A stretch of 64,000 nt of DNA from Ammoniphilus sp. CFH 90114. Its GTDB lineage: Bacteria; Bacillota; Bacilli; Aneurinibacillales; RAOX-1. Shown here in pieces: positions 34,832 to 44,407 of this stretch. The notes under the pieces are model-generated. The model did not search any database and had not been told where the DNA came from. It was given only the letters and a program-made list of their open reading frames with translations. Both the position numbers and the translations under genes were made by a program. Location: the NCBI RefSeq assembly GCF_004123195.1, contig NZ_SDLI01000002.1, forward strand, positions 334,914-398,913, written 5' to 3'. Numbering within the stretch: the first letter of the stretch is position 1; every line of letters begins with the position of its first letter.

Positions 34832-35650
34832 ATGAGTAAAAAAGAAAGAATTGACGTTTTGCTTGTTGAGAAAGGTTTTTTCCCTAGTCGAGAAAAAGCC
34901 AGGTCTGCGATCATGGCTGGTTTGGTCTTTGTACAAGAAGAACGATGTGATAAACCGGGAACGAAAGTAGACGAAACCGTCCACATTCGTGTAAAAGGGG
35001 AGCTTCATCCTTATGTTAGTCGAGGTGGCCTAAAGTTAGAGAAGGCCATCAGGTCTTTTCAACTTTCGCTACATGATGCTGTCGTACTAGACATTGGATC
35101 CTCTACCGGTGGATTTACCGATTGCTCTCTTCAGAATGGTGCCAAACAAGTGTATGCCATTGATGTAGGATACGGGCAATTGGATTGGAAACTTAGATCT
35201 GATCCTCGCGTAATTGTGATGGAGCGTACGAACTTCAGGCATTTACAGCCTGACCAGCTTAAAGGGGACAGACCTAACTTTGCCACCATTGATGTTTCCT
35301 TTATCTCATTAAAGATCATACTCCCTGTTTTGGCTTCGTTTCTTGAGCCAGGCGGAAACGTCGTCGCCTTGGTGAAGCCTCAGTTTGAAGCAGGTAGAGA
35401 ACTGGTTGGGAAGAACGGTATTGTACGAGAACCGAAGACGCATGAGCAGGTGTTAATGACTATGGTCGAATTTGCTTCTCAGCTTGGGTATGTCGTAAAA
35501 GGGCTTGATTACTCTCCAATAACAGGAGGGGAAGGGAATATTGAATTCCTCATGCACTTACAGTGGTTTAATAAAGAGCATCAACCGGAGCAGAGCATTA
35601 CGGAGGCTGACATTAGGCAATTGGTCCAAATGGCTCACGCTTCCCTTTAG
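34832..35650 (+). CDS. TlyA-family rRNA 2'-O-methyltransferase (YqxC-like)
   Basis: Combines an N-terminal S4 RNA-binding domain (about residues 5-65, RIDVLLVEKGFFPSREKARSAI) with a FtsJ-type methyltransferase domain. The SAM site is VLDIGSSTGGFTDCSLQNGA, with the catalytic Lys in VALVKPQFEAGRE. Family members methylate ribosomal cytidines or act as hemolysin-like proteins; the rRNA role is the better established one. The ATG follows the dxs stop with no gap. A terminator follows the gene. Confidence 0.92.
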   Translation: MSKKERIDVLLVEKGFFPSREKARSAIMAGLVFVQEERCDKPGTKVDETVHIRVKGELHPYVSRGGLKLEKAIRSFQLSLHDAVVLDIGSSTGGFTDCSLQNGAKQVYAIDVGYGQLDWKLRSDPRVIVMERTNFRHLQPDQLKGDRPNFATIDVSFISLKIILPVLASFLEPGGNVVALVKPQFEAGRELVGKNGIVREPKTHEQVLMTMVEFASQLGYVVKGLDYSPITGGEGNIEFLMHLQWFNKEHQPEQSITEADIRQLVQMAHASL

Positions 35651-35655
35651 AAACA

Positions 35656-35686
35656 AAAGAAGAGGCTGAAGATCAGCCTCTTCTTT
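35656..35686 (+). terminator. Terminator after the TlyA-like gene
   Basis: AAAGAAGAGGCTGA pairs perfectly with TCAGCCTCTTCTTT across a 3-nt loop. Confidence 0.88.
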
Positions 35687-35911
35687 ACTTGTTTGACTTC
35701 ACTTTTAACCCTTAATCGCAAGCACCCTCTCTCCTCCTATCTACCCCTCTTGTGAAACGACTTCTTGCTTTCAAATTGAAAGGAAAAAGTATGAGTTTCC
35801 TCTGTATTTTTATGCACCATTAAACAAAAAGATGTATAATAGAAGGGTGTTACGAAACCAGTAAACCTCTTAGCAGATAAATTAAGAGAGGAACGGGAGG
35901 TCTTCACCCTT

Positions 35912-36769
35912 GTGAAAACCATAGGATTAGCAGTAAACCAGGACAAGAGCGGAGCTCTTCAGCTCGTATCGGAGCTGATTCGATTATTAGAGCAAAGGGG
36001 TGTACAATGCTATGTTGAGCCTTTCGTCGGAGAATTCATAGGGCGAGAGGATTTGGCCATCCCATTATCCGAATTCCATAGCCATGTAGATCTTTTATTT
36101 GTATTAGGTGGAGACGGTACTTTACTCGGTTTTGCCCGGGAATTATGCATGTATGACATTCCAATTTTAGGGATTAACCTTGGAAACTTAGGTTTTCTTT
36201 CCGAAGCGGAGCCTGAGAATCTCTCACTAGCGATAGACAAGGTGTTAACCGGTGAATATTATTTGGAAGAAAGAATGATGATACAAACAGCACTTGTTCG
36301 AAAAGGAAAAGTAATTGAGAAGTATCAGGGATTGAACGATATTTGTATTGCCAAGGGAACATTTAGCCGCATCATTGAGTGCACTGTTTATATTGGGGGC
36401 AAATATGTTACAACTTTCAATGGGGACGGTATTATTATTTCTACTCCAACAGGGTCCACAGCCTATTCTTTGTCCGCCGGTGGGCCAATTGTAACACCCT
36501 ATCTTAATGTTATGTTGCTTACTCCCATTGCTCCCCATTCCTTGTCTGCTAGACCCATGGTACTTTCCGTCGATGAGGAAATACGAGTAGTACTTGGTTC
36601 GACCCACGAAGATATGGGTTTAACCATTGATGGTCAAATCAGCAGAAAGTTGAATATTGGCGATGAAATTGTTTTAAGAAGATCTCCATTTGTCACGTCC
36701 TTAATTAAATGGAATGAGAGTAATTTCTTCGAGGTTGTTAGAAAAAAATTAATGGGGGATCCATCATGA
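35912..36769 (+). CDS. nadK: NAD kinase
   Basis: Phosphorylates NAD to NADP. Seen are the [12 protein letters not shown] motif with the catalytic Asp, [14 protein letters not shown], and the NAD-binding [24 protein letters not shown]. The length is 285 aa. It starts at GTG 35912; a CGGGAGGT site lies upstream at the long end of normal spacing. A TATAAT at 35835-35840 is a possible -10 element. It overlaps argR by 4 nt. In B. subtilis the gene at this place has a different name (yqxC neighbour order), so only the enzymatic name is used. Confidence 0.95.
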   Translation: MKTIGLAVNQDKSGALQLVSELIRLLEQRGVQCYVEPFVGEFIGREDLAIPLSEFHSHVDLLFVLGGDGTLLGFARELCMYDIPILGINLGNLGFLSEAEPENLSLAIDKVLTGEYYLEERMMIQTALVRKGKVIEKYQGLNDICIAKGTFSRIIECTVYIGGKYVTTFNGDGIIISTPTGSTAYSLSAGGPIVTPYLNVMLLTPIAPHSLSARPMVLSVDEEIRVVLGSTHEDMGLTIDGQISRKLNIGDEIVLRRSPFVTSLIKWNESNFFEVVRKKLMGDPS

Positions 36770-37215
36770 ATAAAGGTCAAAGACATATTAAAATTCGTGA
36801 GATTATTGTCAATAACGATATAGAAACGCAGGACGAACTTGTTGAGATTTTGCGTGAGCTCGGATACAACGTTACCCAAGCCACTGTATCTAGGGATATT
36901 AAGGAGCTTCACTTAGTTAAGGTACCTACCAATGACGGCCGGTATAAATACTCACTGCCAGCTGATCAGAGATTCAATCCACAGCAAAAGCTGAAAAGAA
37001 CACTTATGGACAGTTTTGTAAGTATAGATCAAGCTGATAATCTACTAGTCATGAAGACCATGCCAGGAAACGCTCATGCCATTGGAGCTCTTATAGATAA
37101 CTTAGATTGGCAAGATATTCTCGGTACGATATGTGGAGATGATACCATCCTGATAATATGCCGAAATATGGCAGCAGCAGATGAATCAACGAAAAGATTT
37201 TTAGATATGCTCTAG
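36766..37215 (+). CDS. argR: Arginine repressor ArgR/AhrC
   Basis: Hexameric arginine-responsive regulator of arginine biosynthesis and catabolism. The N-terminal winged helix has [33 protein letters not shown] (family pattern, SRDIKEL recognition helix). The C-terminal arginine-binding domain ends with the [10 protein letters not shown] signature. The length (149 aa) equals AhrC. The order nadK-argR-recN-spoIVB-spo0A is the classical Bacillales arrangement. Confidence 0.96.
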   Translation: MNKGQRHIKIREIIVNNDIETQDELVEILRELGYNVTQATVSRDIKELHLVKVPTNDGRYKYSLPADQRFNPQQKLKRTLMDSFVSIDQADNLLVMKTMPGNAHAIGALIDNLDWQDILGTICGDDTILIICRNMAAADESTKRFLDML

Positions 37216-37231
37216 GCTTGGAGGCCTTTTT

Positions 37232-38974
37232 ATGATTGTTGAATTAACAATAAAGAATTTAGCTGTCATTAAGCATGTAACAATACCGTTCCAAACAGGT
37301 CTCAATATTCTTACTGGAGAGACAGGTGCAGGAAAGTCCATCCTTATTGATGCTATTGGCTTCTTGTTGGGGGGGCGCGGTTCCGCGGATTATGTCAGGT
37401 ATGGTGAGAAGAAAGCCGAGATTGAAGCGCTATTCGAGGTGGAACAAGATCACCCTCTCTTCGAGTTGCTTCCTCAACTAGGGATCGAACCTCCGGATGA
37501 TGGAATGCTGATTCTTAAGCGAGACATCACAGCTCAGGGGAAGAGCATATGCCGAATTAATGGACAGTTGGTTACTCTAGCTACTCTTAAAGAGGTAGGG
37601 CCTTGGTTGGTGAACATCCACGGACAGCATGAACATCAGTCTCTGATGGATGCTGACCGTCACCTTAATTGGCTAGATGCATTTGCTGGTGAGGAGTTAC
37701 GTTCAAGTAAAGAAGAGTATGGCCAAGTTTATCGGGATTACAGAACTGCGCGTTCCGAATATATCAAATTCGCAAAAAACGAACAACATTTAGCACAAAG
37801 GCAAGATATGCTTGCCTTTCAACTTCAGGAAATTACTGAGGCCAATTTACAGCCTCTTGAAGATGAAGAAATGATGAAGGGAAAAATTCGCCTAGTTAAC
37901 GGTGAGAAGCTTTATAAGGGAATTGATGATGCCTATTCGTCACTAACGGGAGAACATGCCTCTCTAGATTGGGTAGGATTAGCCTTATCGAACCTAGAGA
38001 GTATTACAGCCTACGATGAAAGTTTAAATGAAATTCAAGTTCAACTTGAAGCAGCCTTCTTTCAATTAGAGGAAGTAGCTAGATCATTACGTTCCTATCG
38101 AGATAGTCTTGACTTTGATCCTTTCCGCTTACAGGAAATCGAGGATAGGCTAGGCGAAATTCAACGACTAAAACGTAAATATGGAAAAAGCGTAGAAGAA
38201 ATATTGGAATATGCAGCCTCCATAGAAGATGAATTAGATTCCATTGTTAATCGTGAGGAACGGTTAGTTGCGCTTAAAGGAAGAGTAAAAGACCTTGCCC
38301 AAGACCTTGCTATAGAGGCTGTTGAACTATCTACTCAGCGACAGATTGCGGCTGCGCACTTAAGTCTTAAAATTGAAGAACAATTGAAGGATCTTCATAT
38401 GGAAAAGGCAAAGTTTTCAATTGAAGTGCGCTACCAGGATGATCAACAGGGTATTGAAGTAAACGGAAGTAAAGTCAGAGTCAAAGAGACCGGGATCGAT
38501 GAAGTGGAATTTATGATATCACCGAATCCAGGAGAGCCCTTAAGACCTGTAGCCAAGATCGCCTCTGGAGGAGAATTATCGCGGATTATGTTAGGAATGA
38601 AGGCTATCTTAGCAGATCTTGAACCGATTGGAGCTTTAATCTTTGATGAGGTCGACACGGGTGTCAGTGGACGAGCTGCCCAAGCTATCGCTGAAAAGCT
38701 GGTTGCTGTATCCCGTAATAAACAAGTATTGTGTATTACTCATCTCCCTCAGATGGCTTGCATGGCCGATGCTCATTTTTACATCTCCAAGACAGCCAGC
38801 GATACAGAAACCATGACACGTGTTGAATACTTGACGGAGGCAGAGCGTGTGAATGAATTAGCCCGCTTATTAGGGGGAGTGGAGGTAACAGAAACCACTC
38901 GCAACCATGCAAGGGAAATGCTAAAACTGGCTGAACAAAGCAAAGAGAACATCCAGGAACCAAGCCATAATTGA
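37232..38974 (+). CDS. recN: DNA repair protein RecN
   Basis: SMC-like ATPase that acts early at double-strand breaks. It has Walker A GETGAGKSILIDA near the N-terminus, a long coiled-coil centre (about residues 150-370), the ABC signature ASGGELSRIMLGMKA and Walker B LIFDEVDTGVSGRAA. The length is 580 aa. The ATG at 37232 has GGAGG upstream inside the argR-recN gap. Followed by a terminator that separates it from spoIVB. Confidence 0.96.
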   Translation: MIVELTIKNLAVIKHVTIPFQTGLNILTGETGAGKSILIDAIGFLLGGRGSADYVRYGEKKAEIEALFEVEQDHPLFELLPQLGIEPPDDGMLILKRDITAQGKSICRINGQLVTLATLKEVGPWLVNIHGQHEHQSLMDADRHLNWLDAFAGEELRSSKEEYGQVYRDYRTARSEYIKFAKNEQHLAQRQDMLAFQLQEITEANLQPLEDEEMMKGKIRLVNGEKLYKGIDDAYSSLTGEHASLDWVGLALSNLESITAYDESLNEIQVQLEAAFFQLEEVARSLRSYRDSLDFDPFRLQEIEDRLGEIQRLKRKYGKSVEEILEYAASIEDELDSIVNREERLVALKGRVKDLAQDLAIEAVELSTQRQIAAAHLSLKIEEQLKDLHMEKAKFSIEVRYQDDQQGIEVNGSKVRVKETGIDEVEFMISPNPGEPLRPVAKIASGGELSRIMLGMKAILADLEPIGALIFDEVDTGVSGRAAQAIAEKLVAVSRNKQVLCITHLPQMACMADAHFYISKTASDTETMTRVEYLTEAERVNELARLLGGVEVTETTRNHAREMLKLAEQSKENIQEPSHN

Positions 38975-38984
38975 AATACCTATT

Positions 38985-39018
38985 AAGGAATCCCTGACTT
39001 TCCAGGGATTCCTTTTCA
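38985..39018 (+). terminator. Terminator after recN
   Basis: AAGGAATCCCTG pairs perfectly with CAGGGATTCCTT across a 6-nt loop and is followed by TTTC. Confidence 0.88.
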
Positions 39019-39120
39019 TTTGTCTTTGATTTTAAGTTATAAATGAAGTGGCCTAGGGCAAGATTATAGATACAGTCACGATGGAGGTGTAGGTAGGGGA
39101 AAGTAGGAGTGTGATACCCG

Positions 39121-40440
39121 TTGACGCAGCAAGTTAAGAAAAAATGGCTAGGGTTTCTTTTATTAGTATTATCCATTTGTGCTGTTTTTTCCACACCTTT
39201 TCAGGATTTTGCCTCTCTTCCGGATGAAATTCGTCTTTTTCAAGGATCAATTCAACAGCTGAAGCTCTCCCTTCCGGTCACAGGTAGCATTGCTGCAAGC
39301 AATCCCAATGTAGTGGATATTAACGGAGCTTCCACAACAGAAGCAAGTATTAATTATAGCTCCCCTGTCACCATCAATTCAAAGCAAAGCGGAGAGACTG
39401 AACTACAGTTAAAAGTTGGTAATGTCCCCATTAAGACAGTAAAAGTTAACGTACTGGATGAATATAAGGTGTATCCAGGAGGACAGTCTATTGGGGTTCA
39501 ACTACAGACAGCTGGTGTCCTTGTCGTCGGTCATCATCTGGTAGATACAGGTACAGAGAAAATTTCCCCAGGTGAATTAGCAAAGATTAGAGTAGGGGAT
39601 ATGATTCTGAAGATCAACGGCATGTACATTAATGATATTGAAGAGGTAGGCAAGCTCGTAAAAGAAGCGGGGGAGAAAAAAGAAGCCTTAACGATCTTGG
39701 TTGCAAGAGGAGAGGAAAAGATTGAAGTTCAGCTTACACCTGCGCATGATGCTAAGGATAGCGCCTATAGGATGGGGTTGTATATCCGAGATAGTGCAGC
39801 GGGGGTAGGTACGCTAACCTTTTACGATCCAAAAACGAAAAAGTATGGAGCCTTAGGACATGTTATTTCTGACATTGATACAGGGAAACCGATCGTGGTG
39901 GGCGACGGTCATGTAGTTCAGTCCCGTGTAACATCGATAGAAAAGGGAATGAATGGAGCTCCAGGAGAAAAATTTGCGATCTTTCAAAACGAAAAGCAAA
40001 AGTTAGGAAACATTATTAAGAACACACCGTTTGGAATATTTGGCGAAATGGACAAATATCCTGACAATAATTTAGTGAATGAACCGTTACCGATTGCGCT
40101 AACGGAGCAAGTGGAGGAAGGACCTGCGGAAATCATGACGGTAGTTGATGGTCAAAAGGTTGAAAAATTTAACATTGAGATTGTCAATGTTATTCAGCAA
40201 CGATTTCCTGCAACAAAAGGGATGATTATTAAAGTTACGGATCCACGACTGTTAGAAAAAACAGGCGGCATTGTACAGGGGATGAGCGGTAGTCCGATCA
40301 TCCAGAAAGGACGCATTGTAGGGGCTGTTACCCACGTATTCGTCAATGATCCTACATCAGGTTATGGGCTGTTTATTGAATGGATGTTGCAAGATGCAGG
40401 AATTGATATCAATGGGCAAAAGAAACTCAAGGCAAGTTAA
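39121..40440 (+). CDS. spoIVB: SpoIVB serine peptidase (S55)
   Basis: Forespore protease secreted into the intermembrane space, where it triggers pro-sigma-K processing. An N-terminal signal/membrane helix (about residues 7-27) is followed by a PDZ domain (about residues 105-205, with GDMILKINGMYIND) and the S55 domain. The catalytic His is in LGHVISDIDTG and the Ser in GIVQGMSGSPIIQ. The length is 439 aa. TTG at 39121 has AGGAG about 10 nt upstream. The position between recN and spo0A is as in B. subtilis. Sigma-F/G control is expected but no clear promoter was assigned. Confidence 0.95.
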   Translation: MTQQVKKKWLGFLLLVLSICAVFSTPFQDFASLPDEIRLFQGSIQQLKLSLPVTGSIAASNPNVVDINGASTTEASINYSSPVTINSKQSGETELQLKVGNVPIKTVKVNVLDEYKVYPGGQSIGVQLQTAGVLVVGHHLVDTGTEKISPGELAKIRVGDMILKINGMYINDIEEVGKLVKEAGEKKEALTILVARGEEKIEVQLTPAHDAKDSAYRMGLYIRDSAAGVGTLTFYDPKTKKYGALGHVISDIDTGKPIVVGDGHVVQSRVTSIEKGMNGAPGEKFAIFQNEKQKLGNIIKNTPFGIFGEMDKYPDNNLVNEPLPIALTEQVEEGPAEIMTVVDGQKVEKFNIEIVNVIQQRFPATKGMIIKVTDPRLLEKTGGIVQGMSGSPIIQKGRIVGAVTHVFVNDPTSGYGLFIEWMLQDAGIDINGQKKLKAS

Positions 40441-40460
40441 TTTGCGCCTTGAGTTTTTTT
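40423..40460 (+). terminator. Terminator overlapping the end of spoIVB
   Basis: AAACTCAAGGC pairs with GCCTTGAGTTT across a 12-nt loop that contains the spoIVB stop codon, and is followed by a T run. Confidence 0.88.
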
Positions 40461-40550
40461 GCCCAGAAATATGCATAGGATAGTTTAAGGCCAACCAATG
40501 GACTGGGCACTAATATATTGATTATAATGTGGATGAGCATGCCTGAAAAA

Positions 40551-40647
40551 TGACGAAAATCGTTGAAATTGGTCGAAAAGAAACAATAAATAAAAATATT
40601 GATGTATTTCTTGATTAACGGCAGGAAACCGATGGGCATTTGTCGAA
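40551..40647 (+). promoter_or_regulatory. Candidate Spo0A-binding boxes upstream of spo0A
   Basis: One perfect 0A box TGTCGAA lies at 40641-40647. Three weaker copies TGACGAA (40551), CGTTGAA (40561) and GGTCGAA (40571) are spaced exactly 10 bp apart. CAGGAAA at 40622-40628 and CGAAAA at 40644-40649 might be a sigma-H promoter overlapping the perfect box, as at B. subtilis spo0A, though the spacing is not ideal. Confidence 0.55.
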
Positions 40648-40697
40648 AAGCTATACTTAGTGATTGAGAGCGATACTTTTTAACATAAAGGAGAGAT

Positions 40698-41492
40698 GTG
40701 AAGTTGGGTACCATTCGCGTAGTTTTAGCTGATGATAATAGAGAGTTCACAGAGCTGCTAAAGGAATACATTAACAGTCAAGGAGACATGGAGGTTACAG
40801 GTATCGCATTTAACGGTAACGAGGTATTTAAGATCTTCGAGCGAGACGGTATTCCCGATGTGCTTATTTTAGACATCATCATGCCTCACCTTGATGGCTT
40901 GGCAGTTCTTGAACATATTCGCAGCTTATCGAACGGTCAACAGCCTAAGGTTATCATGTTAACGGCGTTCGGGCAGGAAGAAGTGACGAAGAAGGCAGTT
41001 GAACTTGGAGCATCTTATTATATTCTCAAGCCATTTGACATGGACGTACTGGCCAATCGGATCCGACAAGTAGCTGGAAGCAATAATTCCTATACAATTA
41101 AACCGGTTATTAAGACTCCTACAGCTGCGACGAAGACGAAGAGTCTAGACCAGAACATTACCTCCATTATTCACGAGATTGGCGTTCCTGCTCATATTAA
41201 GGGTTACATGTACCTAAGAGAAGCGATTACGATGGTTTATAATGATGTTGAACTTTTAGGCTCCATTACCAAAGTTCTTTATCCGGATATTGCCAAGAAG
41301 TTTAATACGACGGCAAGCCGGGTAGAAAGAGCAATTCGTCATGCCATTGAGGTAGCTTGGTCGCGAGGAAATATGGATTCTATTGGTACACTCTTCGGAT
41401 ATACTGTGAGCAACTCGAAAGCGAAGCCTACAAATTCAGAATTTATTGCGATGGTGGCAGATAAGCTGCGAATTGAGAATCGGGTCGGCTGA
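40698..41492 (+). CDS. spo0A: Sporulation master regulator Spo0A
   Basis: Response regulator that commits the cell to sporulation when phosphorylated by the phosphorelay. The receiver domain has LADDNRE and [18 protein letters not shown] with phospho-acceptor Asp59. A linker leads to the Spo0A C-terminal DNA-binding domain with [20 protein letters not shown] and [22 protein letters not shown]. The length is 264 aa. It starts at GTG 40698 after AAAGGAGAG, like the GTG start in B. subtilis; a TTG at 40704 has better spacing and remains possible. Confidence 0.97.
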   Translation: MKLGTIRVVLADDNREFTELLKEYINSQGDMEVTGIAFNGNEVFKIFERDGIPDVLILDIIMPHLDGLAVLEHIRSLSNGQQPKVIMLTAFGQEEVTKKAVELGASYYILKPFDMDVLANRIRQVAGSNNSYTIKPVIKTPTAATKTKSLDQNITSIIHEIGVPAHIKGYMYLREAITMVYNDVELLGSITKVLYPDIAKKFNTTASRVERAIRHAIEVAWSRGNMDSIGTLFGYTVSNSKAKPTNSEFIAMVADKLRIENRVG

Positions 41493-41599
41493 AAGGAATA
41501 ACAGGTTAAAATTTTCATCATCTAGGGTGAAACTTTTTACACAGCTTACGCGTCTAAATAAATAACTAAACTACAACGGATAGTTTAGGTTGAGATTTC

Positions 41600-41635
41600 G
41601 CCTCTAAGCTTACTTCAGCTTGGAGGCTTTTTTTT
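41600..41635 (+). terminator. Terminator after spo0A
   Basis: GCCTCTAAGCT pairs with AGCTTGGAGGC (one G-U pair) across a 6-nt loop and is followed by eight T. It lies 108 nt after the spo0A stop. Confidence 0.88.
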
Positions 41636-41658
41636 CGGCCAAAATAGGAGGGACAGCT

Positions 41659-42684
41659 TTGAAGTCGAGAATATTGTGGATCCTATTATCTTGCTTTCTC
41701 TTAGTTGTTTTTTCTTCTTGTGCTCACGCAGAAAGACTAGAGATTAAAAGTGAAAAACCGTCACTTAGCAATGGTCAAGGGAAAACTGACGAATGGTTAG
41801 CTAAACCAGAAGAAGCAGGTAAAGATCAGGGGATATACGGAATTCACTTGGGTTTAGATGCGAAAGAAGTTAGGCAAAAATTGGGGGAACCCGACAGAAA
41901 GGATCTTAGCCTGCTTGGGTACGAGTGGTGGATCTACAATAAATCACTGGATAAGTATATTCAGGTAGGAATGAAGGAAAATAAGGTAGTTGATCTGTAC
42001 TCTCCTGTCTCATCATGGAAGTACAAGAGTGTGCAGGAAATGAAATTAGAATCGAAAGTAAGCTTTTCCTATGATCGTGCTAAATTTACACTGGAAAATC
42101 AGGTCGAGGAGAGACCACTGGCCTGGCTTGAGGATCACGCTGTCATTTTTTACCTAGATAGACATAACCAGCAGAAAATTAGTGGCATACGGTTTATGGA
42201 AAAAGACTTGGTGGTTAAAAGTAGGACGTATGCATTGAGTTGGAGCTATTCAGGGCAGGCTCCCAAGGTAGAAGGGCCAATCTTGACAGCTTCTGAGGAG
42301 AGGCAAGCGCGGGAAGGGTTGGAGAGACAGATCCTAGATCTGGTTAATGTAACGCGCAGCAGTCAGGGTCTTCATCCATTGTTATGGAATGAGCAAGCCG
42401 CCAAGGTGGCTCGAGCTCATAGCAAGGATATGTTGAGTAACCAGTATTTTGATCACATCTCCGCGACTACCGGATTAAGTCCCTTCGATCGGTTAAAAAA
42501 GCAGGGAGTAAAATACCGAATGGCAGGTGAAAATATAGCTGCCGGGTATAGGGATGCAATTGAAGTGCACCATGGTTGGATGAACTCCTTGGGACATAGA
42601 CAGAATATACTGCAAGCTGACTTTACGACTTTAGGTGTAGGAGTGGAAGGCGAGTACTTTACCCAAAAATTTGTTACACCTTAG
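41659..42684 (+). CDS. CAP-domain (SCP/YkwD-like) lipoprotein
   Basis: Secreted lipoprotein of 341 aa. The signal peptide ends in the lipobox FSSC. A middle region (about residues 50-200, with GIHLGLDAKEVRQKLGEPDRKDLSL) looks like the CAP-associated N-domain. The C-terminal CAP domain has LVNVTRSSQGLHPLLWNEQAAKVARAHSKDM pattern, DHISATTGLSPFDR, GENIAAGY and GHRQNIL. The start is TTG 41659 with TAGGAGGGA upstream; the reading frame is open back to 41620 but that part lies in the terminator. Many sporeformers carry such proteins in spore or cell envelopes; the exact role is unknown. Confidence 0.88.
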   Translation: MKSRILWILLSCFLLVVFSSCAHAERLEIKSEKPSLSNGQGKTDEWLAKPEEAGKDQGIYGIHLGLDAKEVRQKLGEPDRKDLSLLGYEWWIYNKSLDKYIQVGMKENKVVDLYSPVSSWKYKSVQEMKLESKVSFSYDRAKFTLENQVEERPLAWLEDHAVIFYLDRHNQQKISGIRFMEKDLVVKSRTYALSWSYSGQAPKVEGPILTASEERQAREGLERQILDLVNVTRSSQGLHPLLWNEQAAKVARAHSKDMLSNQYFDHISATTGLSPFDRLKKQGVKYRMAGENIAAGYRDAIEVHHGWMNSLGHRQNILQADFTTLGVGVEGEYFTQKFVTP

Positions 42685-42713
42685 AAATATAGCAGGAAAC
42701 TAAGTTCATGAAG

Positions 42714-42744
42714 AATGGCGGAACCTTTGGGTTTCCGCCATTTT
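42714..42744. terminator. Bidirectional terminator between the CAP gene and the YppF-like gene
   Basis: AATGGCGGAA pairs with TTCCGCCATT across a short loop. A and T flanks suit both convergent genes. Confidence 0.85.
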
Positions 42745-42755
42745 GATACACACTA

Positions 42756-42953
42756 TTAGGCTTCGGCGAGTATAGGATAATCGGGTTTTCGAGCTCCTTG
42801 TTTATTTAATTCACGATAAATGCTCTGATATTGTGAGATGCATAAGTGCCCAAGTATATAGCTCCGTTGTGCAAAATCTAATAACTCATCTACATTTGAG
42901 GGGGTCGCTTGTTTGACTTGAATAAAATCATTAAGTATCTTTTCTAATGTCAT
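42756..42953 (-). CDS. YppF-like small protein, 65 aa
   Basis: Small helical soluble protein. The pattern FIQVKQATPSNVDELLDFAQRSYI followed by QYQSIYRELNKQGARKP resembles the YppF family of Bacillales, known only as a short conserved protein. AGGAGGG lies upstream of the ATG on the minus strand. The gene is alone on its strand between convergent and divergent neighbours. The function is unknown; the family assignment is from memory of the pattern. Confidence 0.65.
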   Translation of the reverse strand: MTLEKILNDFIQVKQATPSNVDELLDFAQRSYILGHLCISQYQSIYRELNKQGARKPDYPILAEA

Positions 42954-43150
42954 AAGAATAATCCCTCCTGTTAATTGGTAGCGTTTTCATACCTTTATAT
43001 TCATCATATCATGGACAACATCATATTATTTCTTTTAGAAAATTGAAACTTCCGACAAAATATAACAGCGTATGCACAAATGGTTTTTGCTTGTATTCCT
43101 ATTGATATACTATAATAATATAAAAAATAGACAAAAGAGGAGCCAAGCCA

Positions 43151-43444
43151 ATGGAAACCATAAAACTAGCTGAGCAGGATATCGTAAACGCCATTTGTTT
43201 ATACATAGCGGATAAGAAACAAGTTAATCCTCAAGACGTTGAAGTAGAATTAATGTGGGATGAGCAATACGGCTTTTCTGCTGAAGTCTTTGCTTTACAG
43301 AGACAGCAAGTCCTCATTGAGGCGAATATGATAGAAGCGATCCGGTTCTGGTTGCATGATCAAATGAAGAAGGATCCTTTTGGTGCAGCGCTTGAGCTAA
43401 TGTTAAGTGAAGAAGAAGGCATAACGGCCTACGCAAGGTATTAA
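43151..43444 (+). CDS. DUF2653 (YxcD-like) protein
   Basis: Protein of 97 aa, soluble and acidic. The sequence LAEQDIVNAICLYIADKKQVNPQDVEVELMWDE, followed by IEAIRFWLHDQM, fits the DUF2653/YxcD family. AGAGGAG precedes the ATG. It has its own terminator and no clear operon partner. The function is unknown. Confidence 0.8.
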   Translation: METIKLAEQDIVNAICLYIADKKQVNPQDVEVELMWDEQYGFSAEVFALQRQQVLIEANMIEAIRFWLHDQMKKDPFGAALELMLSEEEGITAYARY

Positions 43445-43459
43445 TAACTTGGACGAGTT

Positions 43460-43493
43460 GGACACCCATAACTGGGGTGTCCTTCTTTTTTTT
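43460..43493 (+). terminator. Terminator after the DUF2653 gene
   Basis: GGACACCC pairs perfectly with GGGTGTCC across a 7-nt loop and is followed by a T-rich tail. Confidence 0.88.
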
Positions 43494-43580
43494 GCCTACC
43501 TTGAGCATTTTCCTCACTAAACAGGGGAAAATAATATCCATATACGAACTTATCTGCAAAGCAATAGCTGAGGTGATTAT

Positions 43581-44138
43581 ATGTTCCAGACAATGATATT
43601 GCCCTTATGGGGAGTCATTGATTATATCTATTATCAGTTTAATCGTTTGCAGCTAGTGGATAGAGGTCAGGAAAATATATTTAGGGTAAGGGTAACTACC
43701 TACCGCGGAAAGCCCATCTACATGGATGATGGAGAGGTTATTCAACCCGGAGATCTTTTGCTTAAGATCCATTTATATAACTATCAATTAATGAAACAGA
43801 TGTGTCATCTTGATTCGGATATTAGACGTGCCCTTTATGTTTATCAGGCAGTAGAGCAATCTCTGCCTGGATTGGCCCAGTTTGTTTTCTCGCATCCAAG
43901 AGCCAATGAATTAAAAGGAGTATTAGGTGTCACTTTGTTAAACAGAGGGATTAAGAAACTAGGTTTTTCTTCTTTTGATATTGAAAGCGATTGGTACCGC
44001 ACCTGGAAGAAGACTTATATGATACCTATGTATTGTATCTGCCATGGTCAGTTTAAGCTCTCCCAGACACGAAAGCTTGAGCCTAAGTACGTGATAATGA
44101 GCAAAGAACGGCTTTTTGAACGTTATCTAAAGCAGTAA
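43581..44138 (+). CDS. YkoP-like protein
   Basis: Protein of 185 aa that resembles B. subtilis YkoP: WGVIDYIYYQFNRLQLV, NIFRVRVTTYRGKPIYMDDGEVIQ (pattern) and DLLLKIHLYNYQLM. No clear signal peptide or membrane span was seen, although the N-terminus is moderately hydrophobic. In B. subtilis ykoP lies in an operon with glycosyltransferase and membrane genes, and a glycosyltransferase also lies about 2 kb downstream here. The function is unknown. Confidence 0.6.
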   Translation: MFQTMILPLWGVIDYIYYQFNRLQLVDRGQENIFRVRVTTYRGKPIYMDDGEVIQPGDLLLKIHLYNYQLMKQMCHLDSDIRRALYVYQAVEQSLPGLAQFVFSHPRANELKGVLGVTLLNRGIKKLGFSSFDIESDWYRTWKKTYMIPMYCICHGQFKLSQTRKLEPKYVIMSKERLFERYLKQ

Positions 44139-44213
44139 TTACTTAAGAGGTATGAATAATATGGATTTTGAACGTTAAGAATGAAAAATATGGTCCCGTT
44201 GGGAGTGAGTCAT

Positions 44214-44396
44214 TTGAGAACGGTCAAGAGCTTTACAGCGGATAACGAGTTCGTGTTAACGGATCAGATTAACATGTATGCCAAAGGAAATGAGCTGGAT
44301 GTTGTGTCCTTGCAAACACATGTCCTTGAAAAAGATGGAAGAACCATGTTTAGTGCCTTTGTGGTCTACGAATGGACGGAGGAAGCTGGTTCATAG
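44214..44396 (+). CDS. Small protein resembling Cse60
   Basis: A 60-aa protein starting at TTG 44214 with GGGAGTG 6 nt upstream; an in-frame ATG at 44181 would add 11 residues without a ribosome site. The pattern (MRTVKSFTADNEFVLTDQIN ... FSAFVVYEW) resembles the sigma-E dependent sporulation protein Cse60, which has the same length. The similarity is short, so the call is tentative. It is followed after 11 nt by the SteA-like gene and probably opens that operon. Confidence 0.5.
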   Translation: MRTVKSFTADNEFVLTDQINMYAKGNELDVVSLQTHVLEKDGRTMFSAFVVYEWTEEAGS

Positions 44397-44407
44397 GGGG
44401 GTACAGA

